A DNA stretch of 64,000 nt, from contig JANVFP010000017.1 in assembly GCA_027919835.1 (NCBI GenBank), forward strand, positions 310,001 through 374,000, written 5' to 3'. The notes under the pieces are model-generated. The model saw only the letters and a program-made list of their open reading frames with translations. It was not told the origin of the DNA and did not search any database. The number at the start of each line of letters is the position of its first letter. The stretch's first letter is position 1. Made by a program: the position numbers and the translations under genes. Shown piece after piece: positions 46,078-58,675 of this stretch. The DNA comes from Lentinula raphanica. Taxonomy: Eukaryota > Basidiomycota > Agaricomycetes > Agaricales > Omphalotaceae.

Positions 46078-46100
46078 GCGAGAATTTCTCTAGGACTAAG
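46032..46100. repeat. 69-bp block repeated at 62988-63056 (inverted)
   Basis: A nearly exact inverted match, with internal hairpin GAGAAATTCTCGC...CCGAGATTTCTC. Probably part of a shared dispersed element. Confidence 0.7.
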
Positions 46101-46865
46101 CCTAAAGGCAATAAGGACTGTGGCTGTGCCTCCGAATTGGATCAGAGTCATACACTAATAAACAAGCAAACATCAAGTACAAGCTTCGGAGTTGGAGTCA
46201 TCAGAGCCATCAGAGCTATAGAAGCCATTGGAGCAGAAATAACAAATATAAAATGAGTGTGAGGGAATTAGGGAGGGGTCTGGACCGGAATCAGATCAGA
46301 ATCAGATTGGAGTTGGAGGCATGAATATAACAGATTTTTGCCATATATAGACATCAATCATTTATTTGTATTTGGGCACATCAAAAAGGAAAAGGGTTGG
46401 CACTGGCCGACTATACTATTTGTGGACACTGTCAGAGTCTCAGAGACAGCTTTGGAAAGCATTACAACTTGGCACTTACAGGTGCTTACTCAGCCTTATA
46501 TTTCCACTGTTTACTAGCAGAACTACTAAGAGCATCATATAAAAAACTCTGGGCATCCAAACTGGCCCTTAATATAGTATTAAATCATGAAAACATTATC
46601 CAAATAGGAAATTATATAAGCACATTGCAGAACTTTCTTAATCTAGAAGATACATGCGTCACAAACTCATATTATCATAATTCTTTGAAGGTCTTTATAT
46701 ATATGACATTTATAAATTCAATTCTTTATATAATTTGGTAATTCTTGTAATTATATATGTCTTATATAATATAATATAATTAGAAATTTTATAATACTAG
46801 AATATAGAATAGAATGAAATGTAGTATAGAAATAAGAAGAATCAATTGATTTTTATTCATATTGT
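46101..46865. other. AT-rich intergenic stretch
   Basis: No gene is recognised. Contains short imperfect repeats of GGAGTTGGAG/CAGAGCCATCAGAG and a strongly AT-rich tail. Confidence 0.3.
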
Positions 46866-47056
46866 TTGCTTTTGAAAGCATCTCAAAGCACCTCAAAGCA
46901 CCTCAAAGAATACACCAGAACTTTCAATTGGATGAGAGTGCCTAGAATTTGGGGGGGGGTATCTTTGCAGGCTTTGGGGGCTCCAAAGCCTTGAAAGGCT
47001 CTAGGAGCCTAAAAGCAGCTTTTGGAGGCTGAGAGCTCAGTACATTTTTCCTGATG
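46866..47056. mobile_element. Partial CATCAGGAAAAA-family MITE
   Basis: The right end GTACATTTTTCCTGATG and interior GGGGGGGGGTATCTTTG match the family. The left end does not show CATCAGG and is probably deleted. Confidence 0.6.
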
Positions 47057-47654
47057 ATTCCTACTTATCTATTATTACCTACAGGTCATTCATGTACTCA
47101 CTTAGGCTATTAGGTAACTACTGAGAACTTGACTCTGTTCTGAGGGTTGTCTGTGTACTCACTTAAGCTTTTAGATATTGTGAATCTGTTAGAATAAACA
47201 AAAAGCTTGTTGCTTTACTGTTGGAAAAGTGAATCATGAGAGAATAGTATGAACTCATATGCATATTATATATTGAATCACAGAGGAAATTCAAGTTCAC
47301 TGTAAAGAATCCAATTATCCTTTTTCTGATTTTGTATGAAAATAAGGAATAACATTACCACTAATCATGAATAGAAAAATCTTAAGCTATTGTTGATATG
47401 TCAGAGATATATTCTTTAGCTCAAAAACCATCTACTAAAACTGTATTTGAATCACACTGCTGCTTTTTTATGATAATTCCATGAAAACTAACTTTCCTCT
47501 GTCCCAGTGCTGTGCGCAATAAAATATTCAACATTATCTTTATGACTGTTCCATGCTGGATGGCTGTTGCATGTTCTCCTCCTGGCCATGGAGCATTGCC
47601 ATCTATGCCATGCTCAATGGCAATTCAATCACCTTCGGAGTCCTTGTTACTATT
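47057..47654. other. 3' flank of NACHT-ankyrin gene 2
   Basis: On the minus strand, weak further ankyrin-like remnants occur near 47500-47640 (GAACATGCAACAGCC context) beyond the stop at 47655, suggesting a longer ancestral array now out of frame. Nothing else is seen. Confidence 0.35.
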
Positions 47655-50600
47655 TCACATTGCAGTTTCAGGTGTCATGCAGGCACATTTATTCCCCTGA
47701 TTAGTATTTGCACCATGATCAATCAGATATTCAACAATATCTTTGTGACCATTCAATGCTGCTGCTTCAATGGCTGTTCCTAATTTTCCTGCTTGAGCAT
47801 TCACATTTGCACCATGCTCAACTAAATATTCAACAATATCTTTGTAACCATTCAACGCAGCTGCTTCGATTGCTGTTCCATATTTTCCTGCTTGAGCATT
47901 CACATCTGCACCATGCTCAATCAGATATCCAACAATATCTTTTTGACCATTCAATGCAGCTGCTTCGATTGCTGTTCCATATTTTCCCACTTGAGCATTC
48001 ACATCTGCACCATGCTCAATCAGATATCTAACAATATCTTTGTGACCATTCAATGCTGCTGCTTGAATGGCTGTTCCATATTTTCCTCCTTGAGCATTCA
48101 CATATGCACCATGCTCAGTTAAATATTCAACAATATCTTCCTTACCATTAAAGGCTGCTGTTTCAATGGCTGTTCCATATTCTCCTGCTTGCATATTCAT
48201 ATCTGCACCATGCTGAATGAGATATTCAACAACATCTTTGTTGCCACACAATGCTGCTGCTTCAATAGCTGTTCCATATTTTCCTGCTTGAGCATTCACA
48301 TCTGCACCATGCTCAGTCAAATATTGAACAATATCTTCAAAACCATTCAATGCTGCTGCCTCAATTGCTGTTCCATATTTTCCTGCTTGAGCATTGACAT
48401 CTGCACCATGCTCAGTCAGATATTCAACAATATCTTTGTGACCATTCAATGCTGCTGCCTCAATTGCTGTTCCATATTTTCCTGCTTGAGCATTGACATC
48501 TACACCATGCTCAGTCAAAAATTCAACAATATTATAATAACCATCCCATGAGGCTACTTGGATTGCTGTTCCATATTTTTCTGCTTGAGCATTTTTATCT
48601 GCACCATGCTCAATCAAATATTCAACAATATCTTCCTTACCATTAAATGCTGCTGCTTCAATGGCTGCTCCATATTTTCCTGCTTGCACATTCATATCTG
48701 CACCATGCTGAATGAGATATTCAACAACATCTTTGTTACCACACAATGCTGCTGCTTCAATGGCTGTTCCATATTCTCCTGCCTCAGCATTTACATCTGC
48801 ACCATGCTCAATCAGATATTCAATAATATCTCTATGACCATTCACTGCTGCAGCTTGGATTGCTGTTCCATGAAATCCTCCTTCTACATTAATATCTGCT
48901 CCATGATCTATCAAGAGTTTTATTGTTCTATAATTACCATGAACAGCTGCTCCTTGTAATGCTGGTCCAATAACTCCTTCTTGAGCATTGATATCTATTT
49001 ATATTCATCAGACCTTTCTCACCTATAATATATAATGCTGCATACCTGTTTTTAATTTATTATTGGAAATTGTTGATGAATTTGTTTTCAGGTTTGTGAG
49101 TAATCTTTCCATGGTTGTTTCTAAATTACAGAATGCAACAACTTGTAATACATTACATCTTCTGAATGTTGCGCCATATAATGGCCCTTTATCAACTTTA
49201 TATATATATCTCTGTTTCCAGTTTTCAAATGGTATTGGATTATTCATTAAAAACTCCCAAATAAGCTTTAGTGTTTTTTCACATGGAATCTCAGCCTCTT
49301 CATTATGCTGACTATGCTGTATCCAGTACCGTATGGCATACCGTCCAAAGGTAGTCTTCTTCCAAGTATATTGAAAATCAAACCTTCTTGTTTCAATATC
49401 ATTCTCATTTAAGAGATAGATGAGACACATCTGAGCTATAGCATTGTGTGCTAACTGAGCATTGAGGTCAATCAACATCCTTGTATGAAGGTCATTTTGA
49501 TTCTTCAATAAAAACTCCTTTACAGATGCATGTGCAAGCTGAACAATATTCTTATTATCAATAGTAATCAATGTAGTATCAACAATCTCCTCTATTCCAA
49601 TCAACATCTCAGTATCTGGCTCAATTGTCAGAAGATTTAAATCAATTGAAAGAATAATTGCAATTTGGTCCAGATACAAAGGCTCAAAAGAATATAAAAG
49701 CCACAGGAGAACATAATGTGCATCTTCAGAATGAGGACTCATTTGACATTTCTTAATTGCTTCTCTGTATATTTCATCCAAATCTAAAGGTAATTGAGCT
49801 AGTGCCTGATGCACACCCTTGATATTAGTACACCTTTTGAGTGACTGCACTTGACAGTCAATATAACGAAATCTGTTACATCATTAATATGGTATGCAGA
49901 TCAATCAATAGAATAGTACTTGCCCTCCATCTGCTTTTGATGATAACAATTCTTTGACTTCAGCTTTCAGTTTTGTATTCTTGAATGTTATCTGCTTTTC
50001 CATGAAGGTAACAATATCTTCATCAACCATCTTGTTACTACTCAATGAAATAGTAAAATATTTATGATTTTCTGGGGAATAATTGCGACTTGAAACAATA
50101 ATCTTAACCAAGGGAAAGCTGGTTATCTCATCCATAAATTCCATAACTGAGGATGCATCTTTGCATTCATCCAAAGCATCAATCATGATATAGATTTGAA
50201 TTTTCTTCTGAACTAAGTCTTTTATAATTTCTGTTACAGTTTCCATTAACTTGAAATCAGTGGATTTAACTTGTGAAAGGCCATGTTTTGATGATCTATG
50301 CAAGTTCTGCAATGCAGAATGGATTTTTTGATCTTGAGCACCCAACTGCATGAGAAGTGATGATAGCAATCCTTGAAAGCTCAATTTGGTCCCGATATTG
50401 TCACGGGTATCAAAATAGTGATAGACCACCAAACTTGAGCAACTTAAGCAATCCACTTTTTCAAGATTGTCAATAATGCTTGTGCTGAAATATATAATGT
50501 TGACATCAATGAAAACCTAATATATGGAGGTACATGAACTTACATCAGGAATGTTTTACCTGACCCAGCTGCAATGCAAGTATAAATACCTGGACATGAT

Positions 50601-50936
50601 CTATTGATAATAGATATACATTACCTTTACCATGAATCCACAGTATCCTTCCTACAAAATACTTCCATATATGGTATGTTGGATCTTCAAAGATCCATTG
50701 GCCTGTACCAGCAACTCTTTTATTAAGAGCTGCAGTATAGTTGGTAGAACAGTCTGGAGCAGCAAGCCATTCCTTGAGTTTACTTTCTTCCTCAGTGGAA
50801 AGATCTTGGTACTTGCATGTCATCAACTAGAATTAATATTTCTTATGTTTTACTCACAGTATTGGGTAATGATATCTCGTCCTGCTGCATTGAACACAGA
50901 ATCTGTGACTGGGAAATTATGTGCATTATTGAACAT
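47655..50936 (-). CDS. NACHT-winged-helix-ankyrin NLR-like receptor 2
   Basis: Starts at 50936 with MFNNAHNFPVTDSVFNAAGR. A 31-bp intron follows, then an exon with EEESKLKEWLAAPDCSTNY and QWIFEDPTY. Walker A GxAGSGKTF lies near 50560, split by an intron. NACHT (50456-49905) has IYIMIDALDECKDASSV (Walker B) and KIIVSSRN. The winged-helix region (49850-49023) has LPLDLDEIYREAIKKCQ, LLWLLYSFEPLYLDQIAIIL and VQLAHASVKEFLL. About 13 ankyrin repeats follow (48.99-47.68 kb), many nearly identical (NAQAGKYGTAIEAAALNG). Same architecture and strand as receptor 1, so they are paralogues from duplication. Near-identity of repeats is typical of recombining recognition arrays. The frame ends NQGNKCACMTPETAM. 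The exact intron set is inferred; no stop falls within the recognised domains. Confidence 0.84.
47680..48960. repeat. 99-bp ankyrin repeat array
   Basis: About 13 units of 99 bp; neighbouring units share long identical runs such as GCTGTTCCATATTTTCCTGC (plus strand), much more alike than the repeats of gene 1. Confidence 0.85.
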
Positions 50937-51260
50937 GCCACTGTAGGTGCAAGTTGACACAAAATCTGTGTAAACAATAAGACAATCTATGGATCTCACC
51001 TTGCAGTAGCCTGCATGTCATAACTATGGGCATTCAACATGCCACTGCAATTACAAGTTTGTCAATCAATTGTTTACAACTTATGCGTCCAAAGGACCCA
51101 TAGATCTTACCTTCTTTCAACCTGTTTGTTGTAGCTGTTGATGCAAGGATAATCAATAACAACAAGATATGATAAAATAGTTATCCACCTTGGGTTTCCT
51201 GTTTGATAGCTCATTGAGATGATTGTAGTGCACTATTGATGGGGGAAAATCAAAAAGTGT
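50937..51260. promoter_or_regulatory. Upstream region of NACHT-ankyrin gene 2
   Basis: Contains a locally duplicated block (GGACCCATAGATCTTACCTT / TATGGATCTCACCTTGCAG and CATGCCACTG twice) and shares segments with the region upstream of gene 1. No named site. Confidence 0.35.
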
Positions 51261-52665
51261 TTGAACAGAAGGCCTTATATGAAATTGAATTCAATACTGA
51301 TTTTAATATGTGTCAAAGATAGCACCGATTTGATCCTTTATCATCCTACAGTCATTCTCACGTCCTTTGAACATCCAACCTCCACTGAACACTTGCCTCA
51401 GAACACCTCAAAAAGAATGTAATTGGCCTCGGAGTTGATTCATTTAGCTGTCTTTACTACTATACTACAATTTCCAATGCTTAAGCAGAACAAGTTCCTC
51501 AGTCTGAGAGTTATATTCATTGTACAAGGCAAACACCGCTGGTTTCTGGATTTTAAACACCTCTTTATGTGCTATATATGTAAGAAATAATCACAAAAGA
51601 CATATTATAGGTAGCAAATATCCAAACCATTCTCAATGCAGTACTTAAACCAAGAGGATAGCATTGGTATGAGCAGATAACAAGCATTGACTAGGAAGAC
51701 AGGATATTTGGGTGTCAATTGACGAATTGGAATTATTTTTTCGGTTACCCGGCCAATTCAAAATGCACCTAATTTGGATAATCACACGAGTGTTCAGAGC
51801 AGTCTAATTCTGCAGATAACAAACATTTTCACTGATAACATTAATGGGATACATATCCCTCACTAGATTGCAAAAAAAAACTAGCTAGGGTTTTTCAGGA
51901 AGGCTAGATGCAAGTTTCTATCTACTCAGTTTATGAACAAATGAAACAGTAGCTGATTCCGGGGGCAACTATATTTCGCTGTTCAATGGACGTGGGAATG
52001 ACTGTATCTTGCTATCAGCGGCTTGATGGTGAACAACTCCACTGATATCAATAGCTGCCAGTTTGGAATCCAATGTATCACAAGCATGGCATCTCACTGA
52101 ATGCCTTTTCAATCTTGATGTGGTCAAATGATCAGACTATACATAAAATTAAATTCCCACTACCCTTTAGGGTAAGGGTTTTATACTGGTTATTGAATAC
52201 TGGGTGACCTTCCGTGGGCCAAATTTTCTAAATATTTTCTCTAAATCTCTCTAAGCGAGCAAAGCCAACAGCTCGCATCAGGGTGGAACGAATTTTGATG
52301 GGAAAACGGCCTTTCTAAACCTCAATCTGGAAGGGGGGTCAGATCCCCCCCCTTCTAGAGCTCCCATCATGTTTTATTTTTTGCAACAATTCAAAATTCA
52401 AACTCTGACTTGATGTCCATCATCATGTCGACGCGCAATCTCTTGCCAAGTTGCAACATTCATCATTCTTCATTGTTGTTCATCATCGCACATTGTACAG
52501 ACACAGGTAGTTATCTTGGATCCCTAGACCTATTGGTGTAACTCATGAATGACATTCTTTTCTGCTGTCATCAGTCTCGTTGAATTGCACACATCACATT
52601 TCTGATACTCTCCACCAACCAGCGTTGCTATTTGGATGCCAGGCCGCTGTTAGTTCATTGGATCT
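51261..52665. other. Unassigned intergenic sequence
   Basis: No coding frame of note and no recognisable terminal repeats. Around 52255-52380 is a TCTAGAGCTCCCATCAT-like segment with C-rich runs. Confidence 0.3.
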
Positions 52666-52675
52666 TTGTGTTATG

Positions 52676-52945
52676 GACAGGGTCGATGGCTTGCATTGCA
52701 GGGTTTTCAGTTGTTGAACAGGTATGAATCTATATACTTGTTTTGTGGTTGCTTAGCTGAAAAATCACAAATGTCCATTGAGCAGCGCTCTTATACAGTG
52801 GGCATCAGGATTTGTGAGGGTCCATGGCTTACATTGCAGGGTTTCAGGCTGTACTACAGGTACGTGGCCATATACTTCTCCTGTGGTTGCTTAGCTGAGA
52901 TATTGCGACGTCTTCTTGAGCAGCACTCGGAGCAGCACTCTGATA
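52676..52945. repeat. Tandem duplication, unit about 135 bp
   Basis: Two imperfect copies beginning AGGGTCGATGGCTTGCATTG and AGGGTCCATGGCTTACATTG, each followed by GTGGTTGCTTAGCTGA and GAGCAGC. Each contains a possible donor (CAGGTA). Possibly duplicated exons of an unknown gene. Confidence 0.6.
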
Positions 52946-53187
52946 CATAAACACTTGAAAGCACCATACCTATAAGTACCATCCTTTGACCTCAAGCATT
53001 GGTATCACTTGACCCCTCAGTCAAAATCCTCATTCGTGTCGCATCCTTATTTGTGTTGCATTCTCATTTGTGTCGCATTTTGTTGCCTTCGATATGGACC
53101 ATATCACACCATTCAACTCAATGTTTAGCCAATCGTTTCATGCTGCAGATGGCCGTGATTGGATCCGTAACCCAAATGGTACATGGG

Positions 53188-56008
53188 CACAGGATACTGT
53201 GAAGCTTTTGTAAAAAGACCTGATGAGTTATCCAGGAACATTTGAAAATAGTTGTGACGACATGTATGGGGGTCCGTATTGGACAAAAATAAATGAAAAA
53301 AAAGTAGCATAGAAATGAAAAAATATTGTCGTGATCACAGTAAATACCAAAAATATTGTCGTGATCATGACAATTTCTGAAAAATACTGTTGTGGTCACG
53401 ATTGCCGCGAAAAATATATGATGATCACGACAAAAAATTTTCTTTGAAATTGTGTAACTTAAATTAATTTTGTTTGCATCATGATTGCGTCTTTTTTCTC
53501 CAATCAGCAAAATATTTTTTGAAAGCACGGTCACGATCCAAATCACGATCACTGTTTTGGCACAGAACATAATTTTTTTCTGTAATCATGATCTTCAATT
53601 TCAGTTTTTTACTTTTTGCCAATTTGATAGGGGAATCACAATCATGCAGATACATAAACAAAGGAGCAAACACTCAGTTTCTGAGGTTGATAAGGGAGAG
53701 GAGGGGGGAAAGGGAGGAAAGTATGAGAAGTGGTCAGAATCAATAGAGGAGTTTACAGAGCTTATCTGGATAGATGTGATCAAATGGAAGCTTGCTGAGT
53801 CTCAAGTAGACTATCATATATCGTACCTTATCTAACAGCCTAAGTACCGGTACTCTTGAGTCTTCGGAGTCTACACCAAGTCTACACCCTCATTCAGGTA
53901 TATCACGTGATCTTGACGCTTATGTAGACTCACTGAGCTAGGTACTTTAACGCCCAGTCACGATTGCTGGCCGGCCGAATTTTTTTTGTTGCCGGGAATT
54001 TTTTTTTGGGGGGGGACAAAATTTTTTAACTCAATCACACCGCCAATCACGATCACGATCGTGATCATTAATTCACGAAAAATCTTAGAATTCCTATAGA
54101 ATCGAAAATGTTTCGGCCGGTCATTGTGACTGGCATTTCTTTTTTTGCCAAACATTGTGATCACGACAATATTTTTCGATCAAGCAGTGATCATCACAAA
54201 ATTTTTTTCATTCCAAGAAATATTTTTGATTTATTTTTGTCCAATGCAGACCACTATAGACATGGAGGGGGCTCCGGAAATGGCTCCGGGGGGTGGGCAT
54301 GCCTGTCACCACCTGTCACATCTGACCTATATTTACTGTTTTGGGTAATTAATAATTACCCAGATATTAAATAAGCAGTATATTTGTAAAAAATCCTGAT
54401 AAACTATAAAAATTCAAAAAAAACCAAAAAAACCTAATTAGGTCAAATCGGGGTATGTAAACAAAATAGCCTTATATGGTAAAACATGCTGTAGGATCTA
54501 TCTAGGTGCTAAAAATAGCCAAAAAATCACTAAAAATGCTCAAAATATGTAGGAATGGTATATAGCCTATTGCAGATCCAGGCATCCAAAAATTACCAAA
54601 AAAAGGAAACTTTCGATGATGATGTCATCTCGTAGCAAAAAATCTGAAAAAAATCCTAAAAATAGTCAAAAAATTCAGGGGTGCCTTGTTGGCCCTGAAA
54701 ATGGAAAATAAAAAAAAATACGCGACAAGTGTAAAAATTTTTGTCACTCCAAATCATACCAAATCCACTATATAGTCAGTATATATGATGTATATGCTAT
54801 ATTTAGCATCCTAGTACCCTCATTGGGCTAAAAATAGAACTTGATCTCATCTGGTAGCAAAAAATCTGAAAAAATCATTAAAAATACTCAAAAAATTCAG
54901 GGGTGCCTCATTGGCCCTGGAAATGCAAAATAAAAAAATTTACACAACATAATTGAAAACCAACATCACTCCAAATCTTATCAAATTTACTATATAGTCA
55001 GTATATATCATGTATATACTATTTATAGTATCCCTAGTACCCTCAATCACTTATATCACTCAAGAATCCTACCAAACTGACAACATTGAGTAAATGTAAT
55101 GTACATGGTATTTTTAGCACACCTAGTACCCTTAAAAACTCAGAACAATTTATATCACTCAATATGTTCAGTATACTTAGTACTCATCACATTTAACCCA
55201 CTAAAACTCGGAACAGTACTTATATGTATCATACTTAACACAGTTGGCAATGAAAATACTCAAAACAGTGTTATCAGTCACTATACTTAATACACTTAAC
55301 AGTCAAAAAGTCGGAACAATGTTACTTGATATACATAACACACTCATTGTTATACTACAACACACTTCTAACAACGAGTTTTGGGCACTTATGGGCACTT
55401 ATTTGGTATTTTTGAGTCGAAATTCTTTAATAGCACACTCAATAATTTTGTGTGGGGTTTATACTGTGTAAGGATGTTGTTTATATCATACTACACTTGA
55501 TACAATTTGGAGAACTCAAGATTACAGCCTGTGGGGCTGGCTATATTATGATCTTTTGTAATATAACAGTGTTTTATGTAAATTTCCTTTTTTTGGTAAT
55601 TTTTGGATGCCTGGATCTGCAATAGGCTATATACCATTCCTACATATTTTGAGCATTTTTAGTGATTTTTTGGCTATTTTTAGCACCTAGATAGATCCTA
55701 CAGCATTTTTTACCATATAAGGCTATTTTGTTTATATACCCCGATTTGACCTAATTAGGTTTTTTTTGGTTTTTTTTTGAATTTTTATAGTTTATCAGGA
55801 TTTTTTACAAATGTACCGCTTATTTAATATCTGGGTAATTATTAATTACCCAAAACAGTAAATATAGGTCAGATGTGACAGGTGGTGACAGGCATGCCCA
55901 CCCCCGGAGCCATTGAGTCCGGAGCCCCCTCCATGCCGTCACAACTATTTTCAAATGTTCCTGGATAACTCATCAGGTCTTTTTACAAAAGCTTTACAGT
56001 ATCAGCTG
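53188..56008. mobile_element. Palindromic foldback element, family B copy 3 (2821 bp)
   Basis: Left end CACAGGATACTGTGAAG, right end (inward) CAGCTGATACTGTAAAG; exact 7-bp duplication ACATGGG at 53181-53187 and 56009-56015. The left arm is near full length (to about 55580); the loop and inner right arm are deleted at the junction TGTAAATTTCC, leaving about 425 bp of right arm. A 994-bp element is nested at 53265-54258. Confidence 0.92.
53265..54258. mobile_element. Nested element with CGTGATCACG motifs (994 bp)
   Basis: Inverted ends TATGGGGGTCCGTATTGGAC / TATAGTGGTCTGCATTGGAC, both continuing AAAAATAAAT, flanked by 6-bp GACATG on each side. The interior carries many TCGTGATCACGA-like motifs near both ends (53325-53560 and 54040-54200). 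No transposase. Short frames inside are not convincing. Confidence 0.8.
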
Positions 56009-56573
56009 ACATGGGTTCTGAAGTACCCTACACTTGTGGTATGGACTTCATTTTTGTTCATGTTCTCCAATAACGGACCATATACGAAGAACACAAATCC
56101 TCCCTTGTCTGGCAGCTTCACCGCAAACTCCAATGTGAATGTTACTGGCAGTGGTGTAAGTTGCAAGTACCTTTGACATGTGTCTCACACTCATTAAATC
56201 CTTCTAGGTACTTCAATTGCCACCAATTACCAGTATTGGTGTTGGTATGGGTCCAATGTCAGCCCCCGGACCATCCACTTCGAGGGCCATCAATCCGGCA
56301 GATATACCTCTACCTCAAGATGGCGAGAATGATTTTCCACCTGCAAACAAAATCCTTCCGAAGGTTGTGTGCCCAGCCTTAAAAGTAGCCGGGGCTCGTC
56401 GTGTGGACACCAAAGGTAAAGGCAAAGCAAAGGCCCTCGAAGACGATGAAGGCAGCAACCGCAAGCGGAAGCGGGGCTGAAGTAGCGGTGCATCAAACTA
56501 TACAGACGAGGACCACACTATCTTGTCCCAATGTCTATGCGAACATTTGCCTCTGGGTCAACGTGGTTGGACT

Positions 56574-57253
56574 CAGGTGACAGACATCACCAAAACTACC
56601 CAACCAAAATATAACGTAGCTCAACCTGAGCATCCGGCGTAAACATTCGTCATTGAGACGAGTGATGAGAGCAAATGATAACTGATGATACCGTTGGTTC
56701 CCCCCAATGATCATTTCTTCATCACTTGGCATCATCGCTCGTCACCTTAGGTCACACTATACCACAATGAGAGTCAGTTTTCATGGATTTCAAAGGTTAT
56801 CTCAGTGATCTCATGGTTAAGGATGGAAATCATCACTCATCGTTGGTGGGGAGGTAATTCACACATGAGAATGGGTATAACACTTCATTGATAGCAGACT
56901 ATACACGATGACAATAGGATCTAAGTGAGCATTGAGAAACAAAATGAGTACTGAGCACGACAATGTGCATCAAGACGTGAGCATTGAGCAATGGGATATA
57001 TGGAACAGTGGACCAATGATTACTGATTCTTGCATTTTGAAGCTTGCCCATTGATGGAATTGATTTTGTTATCTTCGCACGCGCGCGCGCCCAACGGGCT
57101 TTTAATGAGAACGATCTTCGTGTTCGTCATCCGAGTTTTCCAATCCACTTGGAATGTTCATACTATATTTTTGCGAGGAGGGATACCTTCCGCAGATGGT
57201 ACCAGACTGGAGCTTCTTCCTCTTCATCTTGAGCTGGGAAGTCAGAATTGTGA
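56574..57253. other. Degenerate sequence after the SANT-like gene
   Basis: Contains repeated phrases (GAGCATTGAG, GATGAGAGCAAATGATAACTG-like) and a short CGCGCG run at 57080. No gene supported. Confidence 0.3.
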
Positions 57254-58398
57254 TCAAATAGTCATCAAATACTCACCATTACCAACAGGATCTTCATAGA
57301 AATTGTCCTCGTCCTGAATATTAGCAGAAGGTGTGTTCATTGCACCTGGGGGCGGTTCCGAAAGCAAACTTCTGTTGGTTGTGGGGATAGCAGAGGAGCT
57401 TTCGGAGGCAGAGGAGTTTGAAGTAGGTGGTAGATCTTGTTCGTCGTCCGAGTTGACATATTTCTTCATGTGTTGTTGGAGAAGCATGAGATCCAAGTCA
57501 AAAGAGGGTTCATCATCGTCCTCGTCATTCTCTGCATCAAATATATCCCTAGAGAAGGCTGTCAGAGTGTTAACAATGAATGATCAACACATACAGTTTC
57601 TTGATCTTCGTGTAACTTGAATCTTTGGTTCAAGTGCAGAGCTGGGGCTAGTCATGCTGTCTTGGTACGCCTTTCAATGGCAAGGTCAAGACAATGATAT
57701 TTCAGAGTGTAGAACCATACCTCATTAATCCTGGAAATACGTATTGGGTCAGATCCTTGCTCAATGCTTGGAGAGCTTTTTCGACAACGACTGGAATTAT
57801 GTTTGGGACTTCCTTCCTCAAGGTCTTGCGGTCATTGTGCGCGCACTCACTGGCACCTTTGTGGATCTACATGCAATATATCACTAGTAAGGAGAGCGGA
57901 GAATGGAGGAAAGGACACTTACAATTGTACAAGGATCCCATTCTTGAAGGTGTTGTTTGACGGATGGATAAAGTTGGCTTATATGCTTTGACATTCTTCA
58001 ATTTTTGAACCTTTTCCCTGAAACCAAGCGGGGTGAAATGTAAGGTAGTATCTGAATATAGATATATGCATACTATTCAGTCAGCTGTTCGCCTTTACTG
58101 TCTCCACTCTCGTCATGTTCAATCTGTACTTGCTTTGAGAATTCTTTCAGCTTCTTACATCAAAATTCTGCTCGCTGTTCTTTGGAAGCTTCCGTGTGAT
58201 CTTGAATGGTGTGTCTTTGACTGGTAGCTTTTGAACGTGGAGGATGAGAACGTGAGTTGGCAGTAGCTGAGGAATTATTCATAGAATGGCCATTTTGAGT
58301 GAAGATTTCTGTGCCGTGGATAGAGCAGATTCACGAGCTGAGGTAGAAAGTGTGGCAGGTGTTGGCTTTGGCCGATTTACAACTGGTGGATTGGCCAT
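57254..58398 (-). pseudogene. Unrecognised Agaricomycete-type protein gene, degraded
   Basis: The minus strand starts about 58398 (MANPPVVNRPKPTPATLSTS), with Ser/Thr/Arg-rich segments, then KHISQLYPSVKQHLQEWDPC, a GTAAGT...GTAG intron, IHKGASECAHNDRKTLRKEV, PNIIPVVVEKALQALSKDLT, YVFPGLM, and an acidic C-terminal exon MDLMLLQQHMKKYVNSDDEQ ending at 57254. At least one in-frame TGA lies before KHISQ. I recognise the GxDRKTLRKEVPxxIP pattern from uncharacterised Agaricomycete proteins but know no function. Confidence 0.5.
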
Positions 58399-58675
58399 GG
58401 ACCTGAGGGTTGGTGAGGGTTACAGTTAAAGATAAATAGGCGCTGGGCGCTTACACACACTGCACATTTGAGCACGTGCGTTTCATTTTCAAGCTTGCTC
58501 TATGCCACTACGGTTGAAGCCTGCGTAGAGCAGGCCTCGTGCGACCAGACCACTGCGATCTACTGCGATGCTCATAGCTATACTTACTCAGTATGTACGT
58601 GCTCTAACTAACATCTATTGCTAATTATCCTGATTTTCTAAAACTTTAGCGCACCCTACCTCCATTGGCCAAGGA

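Larger units (their letters stand above)
53094..56573 (+). pseudogene. SANT/Myb-like gene split by a palindromic element
   Basis: ATG at 53094 begins MDHITPFNSMFSQSFHAADG and runs to NPNGTW at the element border (53187). Removing the element (53188-56008) and one ACATGGG continues VLKYPTLVVWTSFLFMF to 56155. A GTAAGT...CTAG intron ends at 56207, and the frame then reads LQLPPITSIGVGMGPMS, a basic KGKGKAKALEDDE...KRKRG, TGA at 56478, and in the same frame SSGASNYTDEDHTILSQCLC and LPLGQRGWTQV, a SANT-like helix pattern. The TGA stands where Arg (CGA) is likely. The frame dissolves after about 56573. Probably a DNA-binding or transposon-derived Agaricomycete protein, now inactive. Confidence 0.72.
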
